A DNA stretch of 64,000 bases from JBCBKU01 sp965267475 (GTDB taxonomy: Bacteria; Pseudomonadota; Alphaproteobacteria; Rhodobacterales; Rhodobacteraceae): contig OZ254079.1 in NCBI GenBank assembly GCA_965267475.1, positions 3,410,001 through 3,474,000 on the forward strand, given 5' to 3'. The notes below the pieces were generated by a model. The model was not told the origin of the DNA. It worked only from the letters and a program-made list of their open reading frames with translations, and did not search any database. Numbering within the stretch: the stretch's first letter is position 1; each line of letters starts with the position of its first letter. Below, one piece after another: positions 27,233-35,617 of the stretch. Both the position numbers and the translations under genes were made by a program.

Positions 27233-28444
27233 ATGGAACTGAAGCAGGACAGCGACACCGGCGTCTCTTACGCCAATCTTGAGCTTTTCCAGCCGCCAAC
27301 GGCGCATCGAGAGGTGTTCGCCGCGGCGTTGGATCGGGCGGTGGACAAAATCGCATCGTTGATCCCGGTGTTCGGGTTGCGGAACCCGCGAATATCCGCG
27401 CCTGGAAGTCTGGAATATCAGTTCTGCATCCCAGACGAATGGGTGGCGAGTTTCTGGCCCGGCCAATTGTGGCTGGCCTATTCGCTGACAGGGCGGCCCG
27501 AGTTCCGCAATTCAGCTTCCATGCGGCGCGGTTACTTCCAAACCGTGCTGGAGCACCCGGAGTGGCATGATCACGATCTCGGGTTTTTGTTCACGCTGTC
27601 CTGCGTGGCCGAATACAAACTGACCGGAGATGAGACCGCCCGGACCATGGCGCTGCGCGCGGCGGATTTCCTGGCGGCCCGGTGGCGGCAACCGCTTGAA
27701 TTCGTCATGTGCTGGAACCCCATGCAACGGGACGATGACGCCCTTCGGGTCCAAAAACCCGGGACCTTGAACATTGATGCCATGCAGGCCATGGCGCTTT
27801 TGTTTTGGGCGGGCGAGCAAACCGGCCAGCCGTCGTTTTCCCGCATCGCGAATATGCACCTTGAGACATCCCGAAAGCACCTGGTTCGCGAAGACTTCAG
27901 TTCGTTCCACGCGTTCGAGTTCAACCCGAGCACCGGGGCACCGGTTCGCGGGTTTACCCATCAGGGTTTCGCGGACAACAGTTGCTGGTCGCGGGGACAG
28001 TCGTGGGCGATCCACGGTTTCGCGCAAAGCTATCTTTATTCGGGCCGCACGATCTATCGCGATACTTCGGCGTCCATGGCGGACTATATCGCGGACAAGT
28101 TGCCCGAGGATGGCGTGCCGATCTGGGACTACAACCTTCCGGCAGACAAGCATCCCTATCGGGATTCCTCGGCGGGCGCCGTCACCGCAGCGGGCCTTTA
28201 CACGCTTGCGCAAGGCTTCGGCGCCGGAGAAGACGCCGCAAAGTACACCGCACTCGCCGACCGGATCCTGCTTGGGCTGGTCGAAACCTGCGACGTCTCG
28301 GGCGAGCCTGACGCGCAGGGTCTGTTGCGAAACGGTGCAGCCTTCGTGGACCTGGGCCGCGCCGACAACATGCTGCCCTATGGTGATTACTACTATGTCG
28401 AGGCCCTTATGCGCGCCCTCGGCCACACCGAATTTTTCTGGTAG
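27233..28444 (+). CDS. GH88 unsaturated glucuronyl hydrolase
   Basis: 403 residues, cytoplasmic alpha6/alpha6-barrel hydrolase. The two catalytic Asp residues expected in GH88 are visible: D115 in 'HDHDLGFLF' and D182 in 'TLNIDAMQAM'. 'GFADNSCWSRGQSW', 'YRDSSAGAVTAAG' and 'PYGDYYYVEAL' are further family blocks. These enzymes hydrate the double bond left by a lyase at the non-reducing end and so free unsaturated uronate from oligosaccharides such as ulvan, glycosaminoglycan or gellan fragments. Finding it with a PL15 lyase suggests a mixed uronate polymer rather than plain alginate. It is the last gene of the importer operon. Confidence 0.85.
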   Translation: MELKQDSDTGVSYANLELFQPPTAHREVFAAALDRAVDKIASLIPVFGLRNPRISAPGSLEYQFCIPDEWVASFWPGQLWLAYSLTGRPEFRNSASMRRGYFQTVLEHPEWHDHDLGFLFTLSCVAEYKLTGDETARTMALRAADFLAARWRQPLEFVMCWNPMQRDDDALRVQKPGTLNIDAMQAMALLFWAGEQTGQPSFSRIANMHLETSRKHLVREDFSSFHAFEFNPSTGAPVRGFTHQGFADNSCWSRGQSWAIHGFAQSYLYSGRTIYRDTSASMADYIADKLPEDGVPIWDYNLPADKHPYRDSSAGAVTAAGLYTLAQGFGAGEDAAKYTALADRILLGLVETCDVSGEPDAQGLLRNGAAFVDLGRADNMLPYGDYYYVEALMRALGHTEFFW

Positions 28445-28513
28445 CCCAGCGCTCGATTTGATGTCCGACACGCGGCTCTGTAAGACCGGATAGACCGGCA
28501 AGAGGGAGCTGCG

Positions 28514-29242
28514 GTGTCAAACGAACCAGATCGCCAGATCTCTGATGGTGCCGGTCCGCGTGTTGCAGCGATCCTTGTCGCCGCCGGGCGCGGCACCCGT
28601 ATGGGGGCTGACCTACCCAAGCAATACCTTGAGGTCGGCGGCCGCAGCATTCTGCGCCGAACGGTTGACCGGTTTCTTGCCGTTGGAAGAATTTCGCGGG
28701 TCATCGTCGTCATCCACCCGGAGGATGACGACGCCTATGGGCAAGCTGTTGGTGACATTCAAAACCCAAAGCTTGGACAGCCCGTTGCCGGAGGCGACAG
28801 CCGCGCAGCGTCGGTCGCAGCCGGTCTTGAGGCGCTTGTCTCCGACAAGCCGGAGATCGTTCTGATCCACGATGCGGCCCGCCCATTTTGCCCGGTCCGC
28901 GTGATCGATGATGTGATCGCGGGTTGCCTGGATGCCGACGGTGCGTTTGCGGCCTTGCCCGTCGTTGATGCGCTGTGGTCCGTGGACGGTGACCTGGCCC
29001 AGCGCGCCGTTTCGCGCGACGGACTTTGGCGCGCGCAGACGCCACAAGGGTTTCGGTTCGAAAAGATCCTAGCGGCGCATCGGGCAGATACCGCGAAAGC
29101 ATCAGCCGATGACGTGGCCGTGGCAAGGCATGCGGGCCTAACCGTGCGTGTAGTTCCAGGCGATGCCATCAACTTCAAAATCACAACGGCAGCCGACCTT
29201 GATCGCGCCCGCCGGGTCTTTGCATCCGATGGGGATGAATAG
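28514..29242 (+). CDS. ispD: Stand-alone IspD-family cytidylyltransferase
   Basis: 242 residues, GTG start after GAGGGAG. The nucleotide-binding loop 'AAILVAAGRGTRMGADLPKQ', 'GGDSRAASVAAGL', 'LIHDAARPF', 'WRAQTPQGF' and the final 'GDAINFKITTAADLDRA' are all present, so an active CMP-transferring enzyme is expected. IspD makes CDP-methylerythritol in isoprenoid synthesis. In related Rhodobacterales the enzyme is, as I recall, usually fused to IspF; here it ends without an IspF domain and no ispF follows. It may be the housekeeping IspD of this strain or a paralogue making another CDP-polyol for glycan or catabolic use (TarI-like). Context does not decide. Confidence 0.75.
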   Translation: MSNEPDRQISDGAGPRVAAILVAAGRGTRMGADLPKQYLEVGGRSILRRTVDRFLAVGRISRVIVVIHPEDDDAYGQAVGDIQNPKLGQPVAGGDSRAASVAAGLEALVSDKPEIVLIHDAARPFCPVRVIDDVIAGCLDADGAFAALPVVDALWSVDGDLAQRAVSRDGLWRAQTPQGFRFEKILAAHRADTAKASADDVAVARHAGLTVRVVPGDAINFKITTAADLDRARRVFASDGDE

Positions 29243-29269
29243 CCATTCCGATCTTTCGATGCAGAATCC

Positions 29270-29309
29270 TTGACAGGGCAAAATCATTATTATCAAGTTG
29301 TAAATACAA
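29270..29309 (+). promoter_or_regulatory. Promoter region with TTGTAAATACAA operator before the importer/kinase operon
   Basis: A consensus -35 hexamer TTGACA (29270-29275) is followed by AT-rich DNA and then by the palindrome TTGTA-AA-TACAA (29298-29309), which overlaps the region where transcription would start. TGTA-N2-TACA is the known core for HutC-type GntR repressors, and such a regulator is encoded at 40.07-40.82 kb. An identical palindrome apart from one central base lies at 45579-45590. The -10 box is not clear. Confidence 0.6.
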
Positions 29310-29470
29310 ATTCGCTTGTCGGAAGCGGATAAGCTGCCCTGACAGGGGCGGTAGCCTGTGGTGAGGTGCGTCCGCCAGTTCTCATAAATCGCGTTCACGC
29401 AGCCAAGCGATGGTATTGTGAACCTGAGCGATATGACGGCGGTCGCCAAATGACAAATCTGGGAGGACAC

Positions 29471-30703
29471 ATGCGGCACTTATTGAAATCTGGGCTCTTG
29501 GCGACGGCTGTCGCAATATCTCCGTTTGCGGGGATGGCCGACACGGCAGATGGCGATGCGCTGAACGCGATGTCCTGGGATGAGATCGTCGAGTTGGGAC
29601 GCGGCGGCGAGGTGAATTGGTTCCTCTGGGGCGGGTCCGACAACATCAACCAATACGTCACCGAGTATATCGGCGGCATCCTGAAGGACGAATACGATAT
29701 CACGCTGAACCGCGTGGGCCTGAGCGACACGGTCGAGGCCGTGAACATCGTTTTGGGCGAGAAAGAATCCGGCGTCACCGATGCCGGTTCGGTCGATATG
29801 ATCTGGATCAACGGCGAAAACTTCCGCACCATGAAGCAGGGCGATCTGGCCTATTGCGGATACACGGACGTATTGCCGAACAACGCGTTGGTCAATTGGG
29901 ACAATCCGGCGATCGCAAACGACTTTGGCGTTCCCGTGGATGGCTGCGAGGTCCCCTGGTCCAAGGCCCAATTCGCCTTTGCCTATGACACCGCGCGCTT
30001 TGACGATCCGCCACGTTCGATCCCGGAACTGCTGGACTGGATCAAGGCGAACCCGGGCCGGTTCACCTATCCCGCGCCGCCGGATTTCACCGGGTCGGTG
30101 TTCGTGCGGCACGTGTTCTATCATGCCGCGGGCGGGGTCGAGAACCTACTGGGCGATTTCGATCAGGCCAAGTTTGACGAAGTGTCGGCGAAAACCTGGG
30201 ACATCCTGAATGATCTGGAACCATCGCTTTGGCGCGAAGGGGCCACCTATCCCCAGAACATCAATGCGCTTGAACAGCTTTACGCCAACTCAGAAGTCGA
30301 TCTGGTCTTCGGCTATGAACCTGCGAATGTCGGGCTGAACATCGAAAACGGGGTCTTCCCACCGACAACCCAGGGCTATGGACTGACTGACGGGACCATC
30401 GGCAACACGAACTATACGATCATCCCGTTCAACTCTCCGAACAAGGCGGCGGCGCTGATCCTGCAAAACACGCTTTTGTCGGGTCCGGCACAGGTTCAAA
30501 AGGCGCTTCCAGATGTCTGGGGCGCGAAGCCGGCCATCGAGATCTCGCGCACGGATGCCGAGACGCAGGCCAAGTTCAACAGCATCGAGGTGCACCCGAA
30601 CGTGGCCCCTGCCGAGGAATTGGCCAAGTCCGCCTTGCCCGAGCTTCAGGCCGCCTGGATCTCGGCGATCGAGCAAGGCTGGATCGAAAACGTGGGCCAA
30701 TAG
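29471..30703 (+). CDS. ABC importer substrate-binding protein (YnjB/spermidine-type family)
   Basis: 410 residues from the ATG at 29471, set by GGGAGG five bases ahead. A signal peptide ends near 'PFAGMA-DT'. The body resembles YnjB-type periplasmic binding proteins ('VNWFLWGGSDNINQYV' near the start and 'DMIWINGENFRTMKQGDL' later), a branch of the polyamine/iron/thiamin cluster. The ligand is unknown; neighbouring nucleoside and sugar enzymes suggest a nucleoside or glycoside. It is the first gene of an operon of at least ten genes, and a strong hairpin separates it from the permease gene, as is common for binding-protein genes. Confidence 0.8.
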   Translation: MRHLLKSGLLATAVAISPFAGMADTADGDALNAMSWDEIVELGRGGEVNWFLWGGSDNINQYVTEYIGGILKDEYDITLNRVGLSDTVEAVNIVLGEKESGVTDAGSVDMIWINGENFRTMKQGDLAYCGYTDVLPNNALVNWDNPAIANDFGVPVDGCEVPWSKAQFAFAYDTARFDDPPRSIPELLDWIKANPGRFTYPAPPDFTGSVFVRHVFYHAAGGVENLLGDFDQAKFDEVSAKTWDILNDLEPSLWREGATYPQNINALEQLYANSEVDLVFGYEPANVGLNIENGVFPPTTQGYGLTDGTIGNTNYTIIPFNSPNKAAALILQNTLLSGPAQVQKALPDVWGAKPAIEISRTDAETQAKFNSIEVHPNVAPAEELAKSALPELQAAWISAIEQGWIENVGQ

Positions 30704-30719
30704 GCGCGACGTTGACATC

Positions 30720-30747
30720 TCCCGTGGCGTCTTGATGCGCCACGGGA
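30720..30747 (+). terminator. 10-bp perfect hairpin after the binding-protein gene
   Basis: TCCCGTGGCG (30720-30729) pairs exactly with CGCCACGGGA (30738-30747) over an 8-base loop, between the binding-protein stop at 30703 and the permease start at 30785. There is no long U-run. It probably stabilises the upstream message or causes partial termination, giving more binding protein than permease. Confidence 0.6.
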
Positions 30748-30784
30748 CCTTCGCCTTTCCAAATCTGACGGAGACCCCGGAACC

Positions 30785-31642
30785 ATGTCTGACCGCATGA
30801 AGGTCTTTCTCCTTCTGCTTCCGGCCATGTCGATCATCGTCCTGCTGTTTTTCGGCGGATTGGTGATCGGGGTCATGCGCAGTTTCAACTATATGCCCGT
30901 GATCGGACTGACCGATCCGAACTGGAACGCCTATCTGTCCATCTTCACGGATCGGGAGTTCTATCTTTCGTTTCTGCTGACCTTCCACATCGCTTTCACA
31001 TCGACGGTGATCTCATCGGTGCTGGCCATCGGTGCCGCCCTTCTGTTGCGACGGACCTTTGTCGGTCGGGGCGTCGTCAACTTCCTGTTTCAACTGAACC
31101 TGACGGTGCCGCATCTCGTGGGCGCGATCGGGATCCTTTATCTGTTCTCGCAATCCGGAACCTTTGCGCGTCTTGCGGCCGAGTTTGGGATGATTGCACG
31201 GCCGAGCGACTTCCCCGCCTTGGTTTTTGACCCCTATGCTATTGGAATCATTCTGCAATATGTGTGGAAAGAGATCCCGTTCATTGGCGTGATCGTGCTT
31301 GCCAATATGCAGGCGCTTGGCGAGGACTATGAAAGCGTTGCGCGGTCGCTTGGCGCCAGCAAGTGGCAGACGTTCCGATATGTCCTGTTGCCGCTGATCT
31401 TCCCGGGCGTCTTGTCTGCAAGCGTGATGGTCTTTGCCTTCACCTTCGGCGCCTATGAGATCCCGGCGATCCTGGGGGCCAATTTCCCAGCCGCCCTGCC
31501 GGTTCTTGCCTATCGCAAATACACCGATGTCGACCTTGCCGCCCGCCCCGAGGCGATGGCCATGGCCATTGTGATCGCGATCCTCAGCGCGCTGATGATC
31601 TATTTCTACGTGCGCTATTCGCGCCGCCGGATCAGGGGTTAA
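30785..31642 (+). CDS. ABC importer permease (first subunit)
   Basis: 285 residues, six membrane spans. The EAA loop reads 'EDYESVARSLGASKWQTFRY', typical of the spermidine/iron/thiamin permease family. It combines with the next permease and the ATPase to import the ligand captured by the 29.5 kb binding protein. The next gene starts five bases after this stop, so translation of the pair is coupled. Confidence 0.88.
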   Translation: MSDRMKVFLLLLPAMSIIVLLFFGGLVIGVMRSFNYMPVIGLTDPNWNAYLSIFTDREFYLSFLLTFHIAFTSTVISSVLAIGAALLLRRTFVGRGVVNFLFQLNLTVPHLVGAIGILYLFSQSGTFARLAAEFGMIARPSDFPALVFDPYAIGIILQYVWKEIPFIGVIVLANMQALGEDYESVARSLGASKWQTFRYVLLPLIFPGVLSASVMVFAFTFGAYEIPAILGANFPAALPVLAYRKYTDVDLAARPEAMAMAIVIAILSALMIYFYVRYSRRRIRG

Positions 31643-31646
31643 AGCC

Positions 31647-32471
31647 ATGAGCACGAATGAAAGCCATGGCTTGCGCACCTTCCGGGTTTTGTCCGGCGCG
31701 GTTCTGATCACCTGGCTGGTCCTGCCGCTGATCCCATTGGCCATCTGGTCTTTCGCACGAGGATGGTTTTACCCCGCGCTTTTGCCGAACAACTGGTCGC
31801 TCAGGGCCTGGGAATATGCGGTGTCAGACACCGCGGGCGTTCTTGACAGCCTTTGGCTGACGATCTGGATTTCGCTGGTGGCGACGGTGCTGTCCATCCT
31901 TGTCGGCGTTCCAGCGGGTCGCGCGCTTGGGATGTACAAGTTCCGAGGCAAGGAAATCGTGGAACTGATGATCCTTGCGCCCACGATCGTTCCCGGGATC
32001 GCCGTGGTGCTGGGCATCCACTCGGTCTTTATCGCGATGGGTCTGAACAACACCGTCAACGGCGTGATCCTGGTGCATCTGATCCCGACGCTGCCTTACA
32101 TGGTTCTTGTGATGGCAGGCGTCTTTGCCAACTATGACCCCGCGTTTGAGGCGCAGGCCCGAAGTTTGGGTGCGTCACCGCTGAAGACCTTTTGGTACGT
32201 CACGCTTCCGGCCATCCGGCCCGGGATCATCGTTGGCGGGTTGTTCGCTTTCCTCGTGTCCTGGAGCCAGTACATCCTGACCCTTCTTATCGGTGGCGGT
32301 CGGGTTGAAACGCTGCCACTTCTTTTGTTCAACTTCGCAACATCCGGACGCAACGACATCACTGGTGCCATCGGCATGATCTATATCCTGCCCGGCATCA
32401 TCATCCTTCTTCTGACAGCCAAGCACCTGTCTGGCCGAAGCGGAGCAGTCGGGGGGTTCGGGCAGATATGA
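31647..32471 (+). CDS. ABC importer permease (second subunit)
   Basis: 274 residues, six membrane spans, EAA loop 'PAFEAQARSLGASPLKTFWY'. It is of the PotC/YnjC kind and pairs with the preceding permease. The stop overlaps the ATPase start by four bases (ATGA). No substrate clue is visible within the protein. Confidence 0.88.
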   Translation: MSTNESHGLRTFRVLSGAVLITWLVLPLIPLAIWSFARGWFYPALLPNNWSLRAWEYAVSDTAGVLDSLWLTIWISLVATVLSILVGVPAGRALGMYKFRGKEIVELMILAPTIVPGIAVVLGIHSVFIAMGLNNTVNGVILVHLIPTLPYMVLVMAGVFANYDPAFEAQARSLGASPLKTFWYVTLPAIRPGIIVGGLFAFLVSWSQYILTLLIGGGRVETLPLLLFNFATSGRNDITGAIGMIYILPGIIILLLTAKHLSGRSGAVGGFGQI

Positions 32472-33508
32472 CCCAGGTCTCGATCCAGGAACTCACCAAG
32501 GTTTATCCGGGCGCGACCACGCCATCGCTGGACCGCTTGTCGCTTGAGATTGAAAGCGGTGAACTGACCGCGCTTCTTGGCCCGTCAGGCTGCGGCAAGA
32601 CCACGACCATGAAGATGATCGCAGGTCTTCTGGAACCGACTTCCGGCGATGTGCGCTTCGATGGAAGGTCGGTTTTGAAGGACAAACCGGAAAACCGCGG
32701 CGTGGTCATGGTCTTCCAGAACTATCTTTTGTTCCCCTACATGAGCGTCGCCGACAATGTGGGTTTCGGCCTGAAGATGCGGAAGACGGATCCGGCCGAG
32801 ATCAAGCGCCGCGTGGGCGAGATGCTGGACATGGTGAAGCTTCCCGATCTCGGCGACCGAAAGCCATCGGCGCTGTCCGGCGGACAACAGCAAAGGGTCG
32901 CGTTGGCCCGCGCCCTGATCGTTCAGCCGAACGTGCTGCTTTTGGACGAACCCTTGTCGAACCTTGATGCGCACCTTCGATTTGAGATGCGCGATCTGAT
33001 CCGCTCGCTCCAGCAGGACATGGGGATCACGACGATCTTCGTCACGCATGATCAGGAAGAGGCCGTCGTTCTGGCGGATCGCGTTGCATTGATCCTGGAT
33101 GGCCAGATGAAGCAGTACGACCGGCCCGATGTATTCTACAAGCGCCCCGTGGACGAACCCGTCGCCCGGTTCTTCGGGGGCCACAATTTCATCCCCGGAC
33201 AGTCCGAAAGCGGCGTTTTCGACGGCCCCCTTGGAAAACTGGCGCTGCCGGAAGGTGCGCGGCAAGGCTCCGGCACGCTGACATTTCGGCCCGAGAATGT
33301 GCGGATCGGTGCCGCGCCGGACGGGGCGAATGCGCTGTCTGCGACCGTCTCGGACATCATTTACCTGGGCACCCAGACGCGCCTGAAACTGACGGTCAAC
33401 GGGGTCGCGGTCGAAGCGGTCGTGAACCCCGAGGAAATAGAAGCGTATTCCGCAGGCGACACCTTGCCCATCCACTTGCCTGCAACGTCGCTTTGGGTGA
33501 TCGGATGA
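32468..33508 (+). CDS. ABC importer ATPase (PotA-like)
   Basis: 346 residues. Walker A 'GPSGCGKTT', Q-loop 'VFQNYLLFPYM', signature 'LSGGQQQRVALARA', Walker B 'VLLLDEPLSNLDAH' and 'VTHDQEEAV' are complete, followed by a TOBE-type C-terminal domain from about residue 270. It drives the two permeases upstream. Its stop overlaps the start of the nucleoside phosphorylase-like gene (ATGA), tying import directly to catabolism. Confidence 0.9.
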   Translation: MTQVSIQELTKVYPGATTPSLDRLSLEIESGELTALLGPSGCGKTTTMKMIAGLLEPTSGDVRFDGRSVLKDKPENRGVVMVFQNYLLFPYMSVADNVGFGLKMRKTDPAEIKRRVGEMLDMVKLPDLGDRKPSALSGGQQQRVALARALIVQPNVLLLDEPLSNLDAHLRFEMRDLIRSLQQDMGITTIFVTHDQEEAVVLADRVALILDGQMKQYDRPDVFYKRPVDEPVARFFGGHNFIPGQSESGVFDGPLGKLALPEGARQGSGTLTFRPENVRIGAAPDGANALSATVSDIIYLGTQTRLKLTVNGVAVEAVVNPEEIEAYSAGDTLPIHLPATSLWVIG

Positions 33509-34263
33509 CGGTACAGTTCAGATCCATCCTTGAGGTTACGCGGGACGAATGGCTCGCCGGGCTGAAACTGTCCGAAGATGAGATTCCGGAGGCCGTGATC
33601 CTAGAAGGATCGTGGTGGCGCGAAGACCGTCAGCGGCAGCGTCTGGCCCATCTGACAGATGTGAAAGAGCTTGGCTTCCCAGATATCTTCTGGGGGCGTT
33701 GGGGTGACAAGAAGATCGTGTTCTGCATGGCTTACGGCGCTCCGCGCGCGGTTGAGATCAGCCAGATGTTTGCATCGCTCGGGTGCAAACTGGTGATCCA
33801 GATCGGGACTTGCGGCGGCCTGCAATCGCACTTGCAACCGGGCGACATCATCATCCCCGACCGGATCAGTTGCCGTGACGGCGTGGCGGAACACTATGCT
33901 GGTGACACCGTCGATGCTTCGGCACCTTGGGTGCAAAGGGCCGAGGCCACGTTGGCGGCTTTGGGTCGGAGAACGTACACGGGCCCGCATGTGACCTTCT
34001 CGTCGCTCTTCGCCGAAACGGTCGAAATGTATGCCGGTTGGCACAAGGACGGATTGCTTAGCGTGGAAATGGAGGCCGCGACCACCATCGCCGCCGCCAA
34101 GCGTTTTGGCGTGCCCGGCGTTGCTATGGTGGTCGTCTGGGACGAATTGACCGCCGGACGCCGCTTTATGGATCCGATGACAGACGCAGCCCTGGCCGAG
34201 CTTGAGACGAGCAACACAGCAGTATTCGCGGCTGCCTTGAAGCTGGTGGAGCAAACATCATGA
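33505..34263 (+). CDS. Nucleoside phosphorylase-fold protein (PNP/UDP superfamily)
   Basis: 252 residues from the ATG overlapping the ATPase stop. 'LVIQIGTCGGLQ' with the following 'LQPGDIIIPDR' is the phosphate/ribose-binding core of the PNP/UDP phosphorylase family, and 'LLSVEMEAATTIAAAKRFGV' is the ribose-contacting E-M-E helix. These enzymes split nucleosides into base plus sugar 1-phosphate, or hydrolyse them. The N-terminal 60 residues are atypical, so base and sugar specificity cannot be read. It lies between an importer and sugar-processing genes, and a separate nucleoside hydrolase is encoded at the far end of the converging operon. Confidence 0.78.
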   Translation: MTVQFRSILEVTRDEWLAGLKLSEDEIPEAVILEGSWWREDRQRQRLAHLTDVKELGFPDIFWGRWGDKKIVFCMAYGAPRAVEISQMFASLGCKLVIQIGTCGGLQSHLQPGDIIIPDRISCRDGVAEHYAGDTVDASAPWVQRAEATLAALGRRTYTGPHVTFSSLFAETVEMYAGWHKDGLLSVEMEAATTIAAAKRFGVPGVAMVVVWDELTAGRRFMDPMTDAALAELETSNTAVFAAALKLVEQTS

Positions 34264-35096
34264 AGTTCGGCATCCACGCCGGGCTTTGGCAGGCCCAATG
34301 GACCGACGAGATTACGCCTATTCTGCGAACGGTCGCGGATCTGGGCTTTGACGGTGTCGAGGTGTCGCTGCTTGGCATGACCGATGAAAAGGCCGACGCA
34401 TTGGGGGCGGCGGTCAGGGATCATGGGCTTGAGGTCACCTGTTCAGACGGGCTTGCGCCGGACAAGGATATCACCTCGGACGATGCGGAGGTTCGTGCTG
34501 CGGGGGTAGATTATCTGAATTGGGCTATCGAAACGACGACCCGGATCGGGTCGCGCGGTCTGGCCGGGGTCGTCTTCGCGCCCTGGGGCGTGTTCGATCC
34601 GCTGAACAAACCTGTCCGAGCCGAACGGTCCGCCGAAGCGCTCGGATCGCTTGATGCGACGCTTCGGGCCCATGACGTGAAGCTTGGCATCGAAGCGCTG
34701 AACCGGTTTGAAACGGATCTGGTGAATACGGCGGACGAGGCCTGCGCTATCGCGCGCGCATCGGGGTCTGACCGGGTTGGCGCGTTGTTGGATACCTTCC
34801 ACCTGAACATGGAAGAAAAGGACATTCGTGCCGCCATCGCCGGATCAGCGGACAAGCTGGTCCACTTCCATATCTCTGACAACGATCGCGGCGTGCCGGG
34901 TTCGGGACATGTGCCCTGGGATCACGTCAAGGCAGGTTTGGACGATGCAGGCTATGACGGCTGGATCGTGGCCGAAATGTTCGTCATCGCCGGAAACCCG
35001 GCCAGCGCGGACCTGAACATTTGGCGGAACATAGAACCTGACGCGACCGACGCGGCCCGCCGAGCCTTGGCCTTCATGCGGGAGACCTTCGTATGA
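34260..35096 (+). CDS. Sugar epimerase/isomerase, xylose isomerase-like TIM barrel
   Basis: 278 residues. Metal-binding residues follow the tagatose/psicose 3-epimerase pattern: E145 ('GIEALNRFE'), D178 ('LLDTFHLN'), H204 ('HFHISDNDRGVPGSG') and E239 ('VAEMF'). The 'LNRFETD' and 'DTFHLNMEE' blocks are typical of ketose 3-epimerases and related hexulose or tetrulose isomerases. It probably epimerises a free ketose before phosphorylation by the DhaKL-like kinase encoded next. Both gene boundaries are ATGA overlaps. Confidence 0.8.
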   Translation: MKFGIHAGLWQAQWTDEITPILRTVADLGFDGVEVSLLGMTDEKADALGAAVRDHGLEVTCSDGLAPDKDITSDDAEVRAAGVDYLNWAIETTTRIGSRGLAGVVFAPWGVFDPLNKPVRAERSAEALGSLDATLRAHDVKLGIEALNRFETDLVNTADEACAIARASGSDRVGALLDTFHLNMEEKDIRAAIAGSADKLVHFHISDNDRGVPGSGHVPWDHVKAGLDDAGYDGWIVAEMFVIAGNPASADLNIWRNIEPDATDAARRALAFMRETFV

Positions 35097-35617
35097 AGGC
35101 GTTCCTGACCCGCGCGCTTGCCCGGTTTGAGGCGACGGAGCAAGAGCTGAACGCGCTCGACGCGGCGACAGGCGACGGCGATCATGGATCGACCATGGTG
35201 AAAGGTCTGAGAGCCGCAATGGATGCCCCGGACAATCCCGCCAAAGCATTTCGAAAGGCGGCGGGCGGCGCGTCGGGGTCGCTTTTCGCCGAGGTCATTG
35301 GCGCACTGGAAAAGACCGAAGGTGGCGTGGCAATCGGGCCTTCGCTTAAGTCAGCGGCGGACCGGATCGCGATGCTTGGGCAGGCGAAATCCGGTGAAAA
35401 AACCCTTTTGGATGCGCTGATCCCAGCATCGGACGCCGACACCGCCGCGGCAGCCGCCAGCGCGGCCGAGGACGGTCGGCTGGCCACGAAAGACATGGCG
35501 GCCAAGCGTGGCCGCGCCAAGCATGTCGAAGGCGCGGGCGTCGGACATGTCGATGCGGGTGCAACTTCGGTTGCTGTGCTTCTGGCGGTGTTCGCGGAAC
35601 AGGACGGCGGACGATGA
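35093..35617 (+). CDS. DhaL-type kinase ATP-binding subunit
   Basis: 174 residues with the DhaL magnesium/ATP signatures: 'DAATGDGDHGSTM' near residue 23, 'GGASGSLF', 'GEKTLLDAL' and 'GRAKHVEGAGVGHVDAGA'. DhaL holds the nucleotide for phosphorylating a ketose bound covalently to DhaK. It is about 30-40 residues shorter than usual, mostly at the N-terminus. No DhaM-type PTS component is present, so an ATP-dependent enzyme acting with the next gene is likely. It precedes DhaK, an order seen in erythrulose/tetrulose kinase loci. Confidence 0.82.
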   Translation: MKAFLTRALARFEATEQELNALDAATGDGDHGSTMVKGLRAAMDAPDNPAKAFRKAAGGASGSLFAEVIGALEKTEGGVAIGPSLKSAADRIAMLGQAKSGEKTLLDALIPASDADTAAAAASAAEDGRLATKDMAAKRGRAKHVEGAGVGHVDAGATSVAVLLAVFAEQDGGR

